Assembly (NCBI GenBank): GCA_009841405.1
Contig: VXLV01000050.1
Coordinates: forward strand, 1 to 64,000
DNA length: 64,000 nt
Direction: 5' to 3'
From: Chloroflexota bacterium
GTDB taxonomy: Bacteria > Chloroflexota > Anaerolineae > Aggregatilineales > Phototrophicaceae
Part shown: piece by piece, positions 38,022-48,362 of the stretch
How the letters are laid out: the number at the start of each line of letters is the position of its first letter
Position numbering within the stretch: the stretch's first letter is position 1
Position numbers and translations under genes: made by a program
Notes under the pieces: generated by a model
What the model saw: only the letters and a program-made list of their open reading frames with translations
The model's database searches: none
What the model was told of the DNA's origin: nothing

Positions 38022-39218
38022 ATGAGTGAAGCGCAAGAACAGAATCCCCCGACTGAAGAGAATTTCGAGGAGATGCTTGCTTCCTCCTTCGACTTTTCTT
38101 ACACGCCACCGCGCCGTGGAGAAATCCGCGAAGCGACTATTCTGCAAATTGACGAGCGCGAAATCATTGTCGATCTCGGCGCCAAGCAAGACGGCATTGT
38201 CCCATCGCAAGACCTGGAGCGCATGGAGGACGCTTTTCGAGAGAGCCTCGAAACCGGCGCCAGCGTTCCCGTTTACGTCGTCAATCCCCGCGACCAAAAT
38301 GATAATCTCATTGTGTCTATCAACATGGGCCTGCAGCGCTACGACTGGGAAAAAGCGCGCGAGTTGCTTAGCTCTCAGGACGCGGTTGACGTTAAGGTCA
38401 GCGGATACAACAAAGGCGGGGCGCTGGTTCGTTGGAATCGGCTCGAGGGTTTCATTCCCAGTTCGCATTTGGTTTCGACCAATCTGTCGGTCGATCGCAA
38501 AGAAGCGATGACGCAGCTGATCGGCAATACGCTGGGCGTCAAGGTTATCGAAGTCGACCAGGACCGGCGCCGGCTGATCTTCAGCGAGCGCGAGGCGCAG
38601 AAGGAATGGCGCGCCAGACGCAAAGCGAAGCTGCTGGCGGAGTTGAACGTTGGCGATGTCGTAAACGGCGTTGTGACCGGCCTGCGGGATTTCGGCGCCT
38701 TTGTCAATATCGGCGGCGCCGATGGCTTGATTCACGTCAGCGAGCTGGCTTGGCATCGGGTAGATCACCCGCGCGATATCTTGCATATCGGTGAAGAAAT
38801 CGAAGTTTATGTGCTCAATCTGGACCGCCAGACCAACCGAATCGCGCTGAGCCGCAAGCGCTTGCTCAGCGATCCCTGGGACGATGCGCAATTCCGCTAC
38901 CATGAGGGGCAGTTGGTATCCGGCTACGTGACCAACGTCGTCGACTTCGGCGCATTCGTCGCGCTTGAGGACGGCTTGGAAGGCTTGCTTCACCTCAGCG
39001 AAATGGGCGATGGCGCGCTGAAGGAGCCCTATTCTTACGTGCAAAAGGGCGATCAACTGTCGCTGCGCATTAGCCACCTTGAGCCGGAGAAGCGACGCGT
39101 CGGATTTACGCAACGCTGGGGCACTGAACTCGGCGTCGAGGACGAGACCCCGGCCGCGCAGAGCGCCGCTGATGCCGTATCGTCCGAAGACGCGGCTACC
39201 GACGACTCCTCGGCTTGA
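38022..39218 (+). CDS. rpsA: S1-domain RNA-binding protein (ribosomal protein S1-like), copy 1
   Basis: A 398-residue protein with four S1/OB-fold domains, roughly at 32-100, 115-190, 205-280 and 292-365. Domains 3 and 4 are the most canonical (VVNGVVTGLRDFGAFVNIGGADGLIHVSEL, and GYVTNVVDFGAFVALEDGLEGLLHLSEM). The C-terminus is acidic and Ser/Ala-rich. It should bind mRNA on the 30S subunit and help initiation. A paralogue of nearly the same layout follows at 39534, so which of the two is the true ribosomal S1 is unclear; the gene symbol is given for the family. Confidence 0.85.
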   Translation: MSEAQEQNPPTEENFEEMLASSFDFSYTPPRRGEIREATILQIDEREIIVDLGAKQDGIVPSQDLERMEDAFRESLETGASVPVYVVNPRDQNDNLIVSINMGLQRYDWEKARELLSSQDAVDVKVSGYNKGGALVRWNRLEGFIPSSHLVSTNLSVDRKEAMTQLIGNTLGVKVIEVDQDRRRLIFSEREAQKEWRARRKAKLLAELNVGDVVNGVVTGLRDFGAFVNIGGADGLIHVSELAWHRVDHPRDILHIGEEIEVYVLNLDRQTNRIALSRKRLLSDPWDDAQFRYHEGQLVSGYVTNVVDFGAFVALEDGLEGLLHLSEMGDGALKEPYSYVQKGDQLSLRISHLEPEKRRVGFTQRWGTELGVEDETPAAQSAADAVSSEDAATDDSSA

Positions 39219-39281
39219 TTGGCTGAGGGCGCGGACGGACAGGCCAGGCCTTGCCGGCAACTCCTAACTTTCAATCGACAG

Positions 39282-39307
39282 GCGCCTGCGAAGCGGCAGG
39301 CGCTTTT
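39282..39307 (+). terminator. Rho-independent terminator after the first S1-domain gene
   Basis: GCGCCTGC (39282-39289) and GCAGGCGC (39296-39303) pair perfectly around a six-base loop, followed by TTTT. Confidence 0.8.
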
Positions 39308-39327
39308 GAATTCCACCGGCAGCTGTG

Positions 39328-39356
39328 TTGACAGCTTGTAAGCGTGTCTGTATAAT
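39328..39356 (+). promoter_or_regulatory. Perfect consensus promoter for the second S1-domain gene
   Basis: TTGACA (39328-39333), 17-base spacer, TATAAT (39351-39356): an exact match to the sigma-70 consensus. Start expected near 39364. Confidence 0.85.
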
Positions 39357-39533
39357 TTGGCGCGATTTTGAGGTGAGGTTCATTCGTCCGAACAAGGCCG
39401 CAATCGCAGGCAGCTTGGGAAGTTCGAGCCTGGTTGTTCAGCATCAGACTGAAACCGGGTTTTATTTTGCCTGTCGGCCGCGACTGGCCCTGCCAGACTT
39501 CTATCCCGTTTCGTAAGAAGAGAGTGAGCAGTT

Positions 39534-40793
39534 ATGCAAACCGAATCTGCAGTGAATGACTTGGCCGAAGAGCTGGACTTTGCAACCCTCCTGGAAGAGT
39601 CGCTGGCGGCCAGTCAACTGGAGCGCGGCGATATCGTTAATGGCACGGTGCTTTCAATCGACAGCCAGGGGCTGATAGTCGACATTGGCTGGAAACAAGA
39701 CGGCATCGTAGCGCGCGGCGACATTGAACGAATGGGCATGACGACGGCCGATTACCAAGTGAATGCGGAGATCGCTGTCGCGGTGGTCAACCTGAGCGAC
39801 CATGAAGGCAATCTGATACTGTCCGCGGCGCAAGCACGCCAAAATGAAGACTGGCTGCGCGCCGAAGAATTCATGAATAACGAAACCCTGTGGAAGGGCG
39901 AAATCGTGGATACCAACCGCGGCGGCGTCATCGTCGCCTACGGGCACTTGCGCGGCTTCGTTCCCGCCAGCCATGTGCTGGACTTGCCCCGCGGCATGAA
40001 AGAAGATGAACGCATCGCATTCCTGCAGACGCTGGTGGGCAACGAAATCACGGTCAAAGTCATCGAGGTCAATCGCAAGCGCCGCCGGCTCGTATTCAGC
40101 CAGTTGGAGGCCGAGCAGGAGAATCGCGCGGCGCGCAAGGACGCCCTGCTGCGCGAGCTGGCCGAGGGCACATCGCGCAAGGGCACGGTCAGCGGCCTGT
40201 GCGACTTCGGCGCCTTTGTCGATCTGGGCGGCGCCGACGGCTTGATCCATATCTCCGAACTGGCCTGGCATCGCGTGCGCCATCCCAGCCAGGTCGTCGC
40301 CGTTGGCGAGGAAGTCGAGGTCTACATCCTGAATCTTGACGCGCAAGGCAAGCGAATTGGGCTGAGCCTCAAGCGCCTGCAACCCAATCCCTGGAGCCTG
40401 GTGGACGACATATACCATATCGGGCAACTGGTCGAGGGCGTTATCAGCCGGCTGGAATCCTTTGGCGCATTCATCAGCCTCGATCCGGGCATCGAAGCCC
40501 TGCTGCACGTCAGCCAAGTCTCGTCGAATCCTGAAGAGAATCCGCTGCGCCATCTCTATGAGGGGCAGAAGCTGCTGATGCGAATCATCAGCATCGAGTC
40601 GGACCGGCAGCGCCTGGGCTTGAGCCTGACCGAAGTTACCGCCGCGGAAAAGGCGCAGTGGGATGAGCGTCAAATCGAACTCGTGGCGGCTGCGGCGGAA
40701 GCGGCCCAGCTCGAAGCCGAGCAAAATGAGCTGGCGGAGCTGGCCGAAGCGGCCGCCGCGGAACTAGAGGAAAGCCAATCGACTCAGAGTTAA
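39534..40793 (+). CDS. S1-domain RNA-binding protein (ribosomal protein S1-like), copy 2
   Basis: A 419-residue paralogue of the preceding S1 protein, again with four S1 domains (about 30-100, 115-190, 205-280, 292-365). Domain 3 is GTVSGLCDFGAFVDLGGADGLIHISELAWHR, nearly the same as in copy 1. It ends in a long Ala/Glu helix (about 365-419). It has its own consensus promoter and a terminator before it, so the pair is regulated separately. GAAGAGAG precedes the ATG. Confidence 0.85.
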   Translation: MQTESAVNDLAEELDFATLLEESLAASQLERGDIVNGTVLSIDSQGLIVDIGWKQDGIVARGDIERMGMTTADYQVNAEIAVAVVNLSDHEGNLILSAAQARQNEDWLRAEEFMNNETLWKGEIVDTNRGGVIVAYGHLRGFVPASHVLDLPRGMKEDERIAFLQTLVGNEITVKVIEVNRKRRRLVFSQLEAEQENRAARKDALLRELAEGTSRKGTVSGLCDFGAFVDLGGADGLIHISELAWHRVRHPSQVVAVGEEVEVYILNLDAQGKRIGLSLKRLQPNPWSLVDDIYHIGQLVEGVISRLESFGAFISLDPGIEALLHVSQVSSNPEENPLRHLYEGQKLLMRIISIESDRQRLGLSLTEVTAAEKAQWDERQIELVAAAAEAAQLEAEQNELAELAEAAAAELEESQSTQS

Positions 40794-40817
40794 CCTTTTG
40801 CCGGCCGGAAATCGCAT

Positions 40818-40843
40818 GTATACTGCTAGACCAGCAAGTATAC
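40818..40843 (+). promoter_or_regulatory. Inverted repeat overlapping the probable rpsU promoter
   Basis: GTATAC-TGCT (40818-40827), loop AGACC, AGCA-A-GTATAC (40833-40843): a near-perfect inverted repeat with one unpaired A. TATACT (40819-40824) inside the left arm is a plausible -10, with T-rich sequence near the expected -35. It fits an operator or a structured start of the rpsU leader. Confidence 0.5.
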
Positions 40844-40881
40844 GACTCATGACGATGTAGTCCAAAGGTGGTGAGTAGAGC

Positions 40882-41073
40882 ATGGCTTCAGTCAGACTTA
40901 AGCCAGGCGAAAGTCAGGAACAATTGTTGCGCCGTTTTCGCAAACGCGTGACCAACGCCGGCATCTTGAGCACCGTGCGCCGCAAACGCTGGCATATCTC
41001 CAAAAGCGAACTGCGCCGCATCGAGAAGAAGAAAGCGATCCGTCGTTCTCGGCGGCGTCAACGCAAAGCCTGA
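40882..41073 (+). CDS. rpsU: 30S ribosomal protein S21
   Basis: A 63-residue, very basic protein. It has the family N-terminus (VRLKPGESQEQLLRRFRKRVTNAGI) and Arg/Lys-rich helical tail of S21, which sits by the 3' end of 16S rRNA and aids initiation. GGTGGTGAG precedes the ATG. It lies next to the S1 genes and infA, all initiation-related. Confidence 0.93.
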   Translation: MASVRLKPGESQEQLLRRFRKRVTNAGILSTVRRKRWHISKSELRRIEKKKAIRRSRRRQRKA

Positions 41074-41100
41074 TCGCTTCGCCGTTCAGAAAGATCGAAA

Positions 41101-41125
41101 GCGCTTGACTGCTCGGGTCAAGCGC
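41101..41125 (+). terminator. Stem-loop between rpsU and infA
   Basis: GCGCTTGAC (41101-41109) and GTCAAGCGC (41117-41125) form a perfect nine-pair stem with a seven-base loop. It is followed by GC-rich sequence rather than a T-run, so it is a transcript-end stabiliser or weak terminator. Confidence 0.5.
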
Positions 41126-41166
41126 GCGGGGCCGCCGCGCCACTGGCTTACGGCGGCCGCTTGCGC

Positions 41167-41172
41167 TATAAT
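41167..41172 (+). promoter_or_regulatory. infA: -10 element of the infA promoter
   Basis: Consensus TATAAT, 30 bases before the infA ATG; the -35 region is poor (TGGCTT at 17-base spacing). The AGGAGG ribosome-binding site is at 41192-41197. Confidence 0.45.
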
Positions 41173-41201
41173 CGCCGGGCGAAAGATATATCAGGAGGCA
41201 T

Positions 41202-41438
41202 ATGGCCAAGAAAGAAGAGAAAATAGAAGTAGAAGGCACGGTAATCGAAGCGCTGCCAAATACCCAATTCATGGTGGAGCTCGATAACGGGCATCGCGTC
41301 CTTTCTTATTTGTCGGGCAAAATGCGCAAGTTCTACATTCGAATTCTGTTGGGAGATCGAGTAAAGGTAGAAATGAGCCAGTACGACATGAACCGCGGCC
41401 GTATCATCTACCGGCACAAGGACAATGTGCGCGCATAA
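41202..41438 (+). CDS. infA: Translation initiation factor IF-1
   Basis: A 78-residue OB-fold protein with [33 protein letters not shown] and the [11 protein letters not shown]...RGRIIYR segments typical of IF-1. The N-terminus (KKEEKIEV) is a few residues longer than in E. coli. AGGAGG lies four bases before the ATG. A good terminator follows at 41523, and the next gene is on the other strand. Confidence 0.96.
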   Translation: MAKKEEKIEVEGTVIEALPNTQFMVELDNGHRVLSYLSGKMRKFYIRILLGDRVKVEMSQYDMNRGRIIYRHKDNVRA

Positions 41439-41522
41439 TCGTCAAGCCGTTATCTGAGCGTGATCGCCAGAAAGACGGCCTTGCCAAGGGAGCATCAACA
41501 TGTTTCCTGTACAGAACTGAGC

Positions 41523-41554
41523 AGCGGGTCATCGCAAGATGGCTCGCTTTTTTT
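41523..41554 (+). terminator. Rho-independent terminator after infA
   Basis: AGCGGGTCATC (41523-41533), loop GCAA, GATGGCTCGCT (41538-41548) form an 11-pair stem with two G-U pairs, followed by a run of seven T. It separates infA from the convergent menG. Confidence 0.8.
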
Positions 41555-41582
41555 GCGCGAGCGGTATCGCCCGTCGCGCGTC

Positions 41583-42299
41583 TCAGCGCTGCTTGCTGCC
41601 CCAGTGAACCGCCATTGTGCCAAACATCAGCCGCTTGAACCCCACTTCGTCAAAACCCGCCGCTTCGATCAGAAGCGCTAACTCCAGCGGTGTTTTGAAT
41701 GCCGTGGTTGATTCCGGCAGGTATCGGTAGGCGTCGCCGGCTGCGCGGCCGCCGACCAGTCGCCCGATCAGCGGGATGCCAAATTTCAGATGCAGCATGA
41801 TCAGCGGCCTGAGCAAATTGTCGGGCGGCGGCGATGTATCCAGAATGACGATGCGGCCCTCCGGCTTCAATACCCGTCGCTGCTCGTTCAGCGCCTGCGA
41901 GATGTCGGCCACATTCCGCATCAGATAACCCGATGCGACCGCGTCAAAGCAGTTGTCCGCGAAGGGAAGTCGCAACGCATCGGCGCCGGTCCAGGTCACT
42001 CGCTGTCCATACGGCGCGCGCCGCCTTCCCACATGCATCATCCCCAAGGCAAAGTCAGCGGCAACGACTCGCGCTCCCGGCGCCGTCCTCAGCGCTTCAA
42101 AGGCGATGTCGCCGGTCCCGGCCGCGATATCCAGCAAGCTGCCCCGTGGCGCCAGCGCCGCCTTGTGCACGACCAGCCGGCGCCACTTCTGGTCCTGGCC
42201 GCCGGTGATGAGCCGATTAATTAGATCATAGCGCTCGGCGATGCGATCGAACATTGCTTGCACATAGGCGGAGCGCTCGTCGCCGTCAAGCTGCGCCAT
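41583..42299 (-). CDS. menG: Demethylmenaquinone methyltransferase (UbiE/MenG family)
   Basis: A 238-residue class I methyltransferase. SAM motif I is SLLDIAAGTGDIAFEAL; WTGADALRLPFADNCFDAVASGYLMRNVAD and GRIVILDTSPPPDNLLRP are the family signatures. It carries out the last step of menaquinone synthesis, which supplies the quinone for complex I. It is coupled to prmA by a one-base TGATG overlap and ends the heat-shock operon. Confidence 0.92.
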   Translation of the reverse strand: MAQLDGDERSAYVQAMFDRIAERYDLINRLITGGQDQKWRRLVVHKAALAPRGSLLDIAAGTGDIAFEALRTAPGARVVAADFALGMMHVGRRRAPYGQRVTWTGADALRLPFADNCFDAVASGYLMRNVADISQALNEQRRVLKPEGRIVILDTSPPPDNLLRPLIMLHLKFGIPLIGRLVGGRAAGDAYRYLPESTTAFKTPLELALLIEAAGFDEVGFKRLMFGTMAVHWGSKQR

Positions 42300-43234
42300 C
42301 AGTTTGCCTGGTCCGCGGGCCGCTTCGCTTCAATCAGCACCCAGTCGCCCAGCTGTCGCCGCGCGTAGGGCTGCAGGCCGGTCGCGCGCAGGGCGTCTTC
42401 GACTTCGTCCGCCTGCGTGTCAATTATGCCGCTGAAGATCGCCAGGCCGCCCGGGCGCAGGATCTCGCCCAGCCGCTCCCCGGCCATCTCGATGATGATT
42501 CGCGCGAGAATGTTGACGACAACCAGATCAAAGCGGCGCGCGGAATGCAGGAGGCAGTCGTGGCTGCCGCGCTCGGCGACCACCTTTCGCTCGACACCAT
42601 TGGCCCGCGCATTTTCCCGCGTGGCGGCCACCGCGATCGCATCGACGTCAAGCGCCAGCACTTGCCGCGCGCCCAGTTTGGCGGCGGCAATGGACAAGAC
42701 GCCGCTGCCCGAGCCGAGGTCCAGCACCGATTGCGCCGGCTGCAATAAGTCTTCGAGCGCACCCAGGCAGAGCTGAGTGGTCGGGTGGCTGCCCGTGCCG
42801 AAGGCCATGCCCGGGTCCAGCGCGATCTCGACATCGTCCGGCGCCAGCGCCACGTCAATCCAGCGCGGCCGAATCAGCAGCCGCCGGCCAACGCGTAGCG
42901 GTTCGTAGTGCGCTTTCCAGGCTTCCGCCCAATCATCGGCCTTGACCCGGCGATAAACCGGCGCCGGCATCGGATACATCAGCCGCATGTGGCCCAGAGC
43001 CGTCTCAAGTTGCAGCTTGGTGGCGCGCAGCTTGTCATCATCCGGGAGATAGGCGCGCAGGGTCAGGCTTTGGGGCGGGGGAACCTGGCCTTCGTCCCAG
43101 GTATCGGGTGGGATGCCGTCCTGCTCCAGCGACACGCCCTGATGACCATAGCGCTCCAGGACTTCGGCGACCGCCTCAGCGCTCTCGCCGTCGACTTGCA
43201 AGGAAACTTCAATCCAGGCGGAATTATTTGTCAT
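42299..43234 (-). CDS. prmA: Ribosomal protein L11 methyltransferase
   Basis: A 311-residue protein with an N-terminal substrate-binding domain (about 1-100) and a C-terminal SAM domain: FGTGSHPTTQLCL, VLDLGSGSGVLSIAAAKLGA and VVNILARIIIEMA (the NxL catalytic-region motif). It methylates the L11 N-terminus and lysines. The gene overlaps the end of dnaJ by 11 bases and menG by one, a common placement for prmA. Confidence 0.94.
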   Translation of the reverse strand: MTNNSAWIEVSLQVDGESAEAVAEVLERYGHQGVSLEQDGIPPDTWDEGQVPPPQSLTLRAYLPDDDKLRATKLQLETALGHMRLMYPMPAPVYRRVKADDWAEAWKAHYEPLRVGRRLLIRPRWIDVALAPDDVEIALDPGMAFGTGSHPTTQLCLGALEDLLQPAQSVLDLGSGSGVLSIAAAKLGARQVLALDVDAIAVAATRENARANGVERKVVAERGSHDCLLHSARRFDLVVVNILARIIIEMAGERLGEILRPGGLAIFSGIIDTQADEVEDALRATGLQPYARRQLGDWVLIEAKRPADQAN

Positions 43235-44372
43235 CGCCGGCGAGGAAATCCATCACCTTGTCGAAAAAACCGCGTCCGCTGGTTTGCGGCGCGTTCTCCC
43301 GTCCAAGGGAGTCCGCCAATTGCTCGAACAGATGGCGCTGATGCTCGTTCAGTTGAGTCGGCGTCCGCACTTCCACGTAGACCAGCTGGTCGCCGCGGCC
43401 GGAGCTGGAGCCGTCCGAGCGCAAACGGGGGAAGCCTTTGCCGCGCAGCCGGAAGACCTTGCCGGTTTGGGTGCCGGGCGGTATGGACAGCTCCTGGTCG
43501 CCGTCGACCGTTTCCACTGAGATTCGGTCGCCCAGTGCCGCCTGCGCCACATTGATGCCGATATCCAGAATGATGTCGTGCTCGTTGCGCTTGAAATAGG
43601 CGTGATCTCTGACATGGACGCGAACGAAGAGGTTGCCGGGCGGCGCGCCGCGTTCGCCGGCGTCGCCATCGCCGCGTACCTGCATTTGCAAGCCGTCGCT
43701 GATGCCGGCTGGAATCTTCACGTTCAAAACGGCGCGTTTGCGCCTGCGGCCCGATCCATCGCAGTTGCGGCAGGGGTTCTTGATGATCTTGCCCTTGCCG
43801 CCGCAATTCGGGCAGGGGCGCGCCATCTCCATGGCGCCCAATAGTGTTTGCTGCCTAACCCTCGTCTCACCGCTGCCATTGCAGCGCGGGCAAGTGGACG
43901 GGCGTGTGCCGGCGGCGGCCCCGCCGCCATCGCAGTCATCGCAGACTTCCAGCCGCTGAAACTCGATTTCTTTCTCGACGCCGAACACCGACTCGACAAA
44001 GTCGATTGTGACATCAACGCGCCGGTCACGCCCTCTTGCCGCCGACCGCCGGCGCCCGGCCTGTTGCTCGCCAAAGGCGCTGTTGAAAATGTCAAAGATG
44101 TCTTCAAAGCCGCCGAAGCCGCCCATGCCAGCAGGGAAGCCGCTGCCCGCGCCGTTGACGCCGGCATGGCCGAAGCGGTCATAGCGCGCCCGTTTCTCGT
44201 CATCGGACAGCACTTCGTAGGCTTCGTTGATTTCTTTGAACTTCTCTTCAGCGTTGGCTTCGCGGCTGACGTCGGGGTGGTACTGGCGCGCGAGGCGGCG
44301 GAAGGCGCTCTTGATCTCGCCCGTATCCGCGCCCTGCGACACGCCGAGCACCTCGTAATAGTCTCTTGGCAT
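43224..44372 (-). CDS. dnaJ: Chaperone DnaJ
   Basis: A 382-residue type I J-protein. The J domain has HPD in RLARQYHPDVSREAN, then a Gly/Phe-rich linker (GSGFPAGMGGFGGFEDIF). Four CxxCxGxG-type zinc repeats are present (CDDCDGGG, CPRCNGSG, CPNCGGKG, CRNCDGSG), followed by the C-terminal substrate-binding beta domains. It works with DnaK and GrpE encoded upstream. A 136-base gap holding a G-run repeat separates it from dnaK. Confidence 0.95.
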   Translation of the reverse strand: MPRDYYEVLGVSQGADTGEIKSAFRRLARQYHPDVSREANAEEKFKEINEAYEVLSDDEKRARYDRFGHAGVNGAGSGFPAGMGGFGGFEDIFDIFNSAFGEQQAGRRRSAARGRDRRVDVTIDFVESVFGVEKEIEFQRLEVCDDCDGGGAAAGTRPSTCPRCNGSGETRVRQQTLLGAMEMARPCPNCGGKGKIIKNPCRNCDGSGRRRKRAVLNVKIPAGISDGLQMQVRGDGDAGERGAPPGNLFVRVHVRDHAYFKRNEHDIILDIGINVAQAALGDRISVETVDGDQELSIPPGTQTGKVFRLRGKGFPRLRSDGSSSGRGDQLVYVEVRTPTQLNEHQRHLFEQLADSLGRENAPQTSGRGFFDKVMDFLAGDDK

Positions 44373-44467
44373 CTAAGGGTCCTGTTTGCTCAATTCCATA
44401 TTACCACTTAAGCGCGAACATGTAGCTCTTAGATCGCGGAGGTTAAACGCGGCACGCCTGCGTTCGT

Positions 44468-44507
44468 CCCCCTCCCGTGTTGTAGGGGAGGGGGAAAGGG
44501 GTAGGGG
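44468..44507. repeat. G-run repeat, copy 3, between dnaK and dnaJ
   Basis: TCCCCCTCCC, an eight-base loop, GGGGAGGGGGAAAGGGGTAGGGG, on the + strand; it starts next to the dnaK stop. As RNA from the minus-strand operon it would form a C/G hairpin between dnaK and dnaJ and could affect expression balance. Confidence 0.6.
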
Positions 44508-44508
44508 A

Positions 44509-46389
<1,881 letters not shown>

Positions 46390-46445
46390 GGTTGGTTCTC
46401 CTTACTGCGTCGTTTCTGTTTCTTGCTCTGCTGTCCAGTTCACGT

Positions 46446-47051
46446 TCAGCTGGCCACTTTTACCAGCGCCAGCCGCAGCACCGTGTCGCCGGCGCGATAT
46501 CCCTTCTGCAAGGTCTCGATGACGCAGCCGCTTTCCACGTCGTCGCTCGCTTCCGCGCCGATGGCCTGGTGCAGATTCGGGTCGAAGGGAGCGCCGGTCG
46601 GGTCAATGGCTTCGACCTGGTATCGCTCCAGCACGTTGGCGAATTTGCGCTGAATCATCGCCACGCCATCGATCCAGGGATCGTCTGCCAGGGTTTCCGG
46701 CACGCTCTCGAAGGCGCGGTCAAAGTCGTCAATGACCGGCAGCAGCGCCTGCAGGGTATCGAGCGCCGCGCGCTGGAAGAGTTCGGCGCGCTCGCGCTCA
46801 ATCCGCTTCTTGTAATTGCTGAATTCCGCGCGTGCCCGCTGCCAGCCTTCTTCGTTGGCTTGCGCTTCCTTCTGCGCTTCGATGAGCATCTGCAATAGAT
46901 TGGCGCCTTCGGGCAGCTCCGGTTGTTCCGCTGATTCGTCGGTCGCCGGCTCGGCTTGCTCAGTGACGTCTTCGTTCGCCGTGTGGTCAGCCGTAGCCGC
47001 AGCCTCCTCTTCGCGCTTTAGCTCGTCTGCCGGTGTCTCAATATCGCTCAT
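46446..47051 (-). CDS. grpE: Nucleotide exchange factor GrpE
   Basis: A 201-residue protein with a low-complexity acidic N-terminus (about 1-60), a long coiled coil (RARAEFSNYKKRIERERAELFQ) and the C-terminal beta domain ending in GYRAGDTVLRLALVKV. It exchanges ADP on DnaK. It lies 143 bases downstream of hrcA. Confidence 0.94.
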   Translation of the reverse strand: MSDIETPADELKREEEAAATADHTANEDVTEQAEPATDESAEQPELPEGANLLQMLIEAQKEAQANEEGWQRARAEFSNYKKRIERERAELFQRAALDTLQALLPVIDDFDRAFESVPETLADDPWIDGVAMIQRKFANVLERYQVEAIDPTGAPFDPNLHQAIGAEASDDVESGCVIETLQKGYRAGDTVLRLALVKVAS

Positions 47052-47194
47052 GCGCCGTCCTTCTGCTGATGAAATCGCGAACCGCCCAGCACGACCTCAT
47101 TATGCCGGGCCCATGTATGACCAACGTCAGAATGGGCAAAATTATAGTCAGGAAACAGGCGCTTTTCGAGGCGCGCGGAGAAGTCTAACAAAGA

Positions 47195-48286
47195 TTATAT
47201 GTTTGGCTGCCCGGCGTCTTCCACGTTGTCTTGATAGAGCGTCGCCAGTACATTCGTCATCAGATTGGAAACGTAGCGGACGGTGCTGATGGCGTGCCCG
47301 TAATTGATATGCGTTGGGCCCAAAACGCCAACCGCGCCGCTCATCTTGTCGGGGTCGCCATAGCGGCTGAGCACGACGCTCGTGCGGCTAAGATTCTCGT
47401 AGCGTCCGTCGCCGGCGATCACCACTTGCACATCGGCGGCGTCGCTCGGCGACGGCGGCAATGGATCGAGCAATTCGGTGAGCAGCGCGTTGAGCACCGT
47501 ACGCTCCTCGAGAATGCGGATGGCCTGCTGCGCGCCTTCTTCGTCGGCGAAGCTGTCCATGATCCGGCTCAGCCCATCGCGATAAATGTAGCGCGCGCGA
47601 TTGTTGTCCACATTTTCGATCAGCTCCGCGGTCAACTCCGCCACTTCGCGCTCAAGCATGGGCAGGTTGATGCTGCGCAGGCGCACTTGGCGCGCGCCCA
47701 AATCGGCGCAGGTTTCGTTGACGCGCTTGGCCGCTTCGCCCAGCTTGGCTTGCGGCACCGGCTCGGCCAGGGTCAGCATCCGCTGATGCACGCTGCCGCT
47801 ATTCAGCACCAGCACCATCAGCGCCAACCGGCCCTGAATGGAGATGAGCTCAACATGCTTGAAAGAATTAGCCTGCGATACGGGCGGCGTCACGATCGAC
47901 GCGGTCTGGATCGACCGCGCCAGGAGCGCTGCCGTTCGCCGCATCCACTGTTCCATGCCGCTTTGCAGGGTCCCGACCCGCTCCGAGATATGGCTTTGCT
48001 CGCCCCGCGTCAAACTGCGCGTTTGCAGCAGCCTGCGCACAAAATAGCGAAATCCGGCGGCGGTGGGCACGCGCCCGGCCGAGCGGTGCGGCGCGGCGAT
48101 ATAGCCCAAGTCTTCCAGATGCGCCATTTCATTCCGCACGGTCGCGGAACTGATGTTCAGCTGAAAATTCTCGACCAGGTGCCGGGAACCAACCGGTTCC
48201 GGCTTGTCCGAATAGGCTTGCACAATGCAGCTAAGAATATCTTCCTGGCGGCTGCTCAGGTTGGGCAAATGGCGCTCTTCACTCAT
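47195..48286 (-). CDS. hrcA: Heat-inducible transcription repressor HrcA
   Basis: A 363-residue protein with an N-terminal winged helix (SSRQEDILSCIVQAY, SSATVRNEMAHLEDLGYIAAPHRSAGRVPTAAGFRYFV) and a GAF-like C-terminal domain. It normally represses heat-shock genes through CIRCE. ATG 48286 (MSEERHLPNL) is chosen over GTG 48343, because a good promoter (48334-48362) overlaps the longer frame and homology begins near the ATG. I find no CIRCE inverted repeat in the upstream region or before grpE. Confidence 0.92.
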   Translation of the reverse strand: MSEERHLPNLSSRQEDILSCIVQAYSDKPEPVGSRHLVENFQLNISSATVRNEMAHLEDLGYIAAPHRSAGRVPTAAGFRYFVRRLLQTRSLTRGEQSHISERVGTLQSGMEQWMRRTAALLARSIQTASIVTPPVSQANSFKHVELISIQGRLALMVLVLNSGSVHQRMLTLAEPVPQAKLGEAAKRVNETCADLGARQVRLRSINLPMLEREVAELTAELIENVDNNRARYIYRDGLSRIMDSFADEEGAQQAIRILEERTVLNALLTELLDPLPPSPSDAADVQVVIAGDGRYENLSRTSVVLSRYGDPDKMSGAVGVLGPTHINYGHAISTVRYVSNLMTNVLATLYQDNVEDAGQPNI

Positions 48287-48333
48287 GACGTCTATCGCCA
48301 AACTTACGCTGAAACGCGACGCAATCGGATTAA

Positions 48334-48362
48334 ATGCTATCACGCGCCCAGGATATTGACAA
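48334..48362 (-). promoter_or_regulatory. Promoter of the hrcA operon
   Basis: On the minus strand, TTGTCA (48362-48357), 17-base spacer, TAGCAT (48339-48334). A start near 48327 would leave a leader of about 40 bases to ATG 48286. Confidence 0.5.

Larger units (their letters stand above)
39219..39533 (+). promoter_or_regulatory. 315-base intergenic region between the two S1-domain genes
   Basis: Holds a strong terminator (39282-39307), a consensus promoter (39328-39356) and a leader of about 170 bases. No coding sequence is evident on either strand. I recognise no known riboswitch in the leader. Confidence 0.6.

Noticed and set aside
37974..40724. Long antisense open frames opposite the S1-domain genes
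   Set aside because: Same codon-bias effect; there are no family motifs and they overlap conserved genes throughout.
47052..47194. CIRCE operator between hrcA and grpE
   Set aside because: Searched by eye for TTAGCACTC with GAGTGCTAA; no match or close variant.
48287..48343. GTG start of hrcA at 48343
   Set aside because: The predicted -10 (48334-48339) would lie inside this extension.
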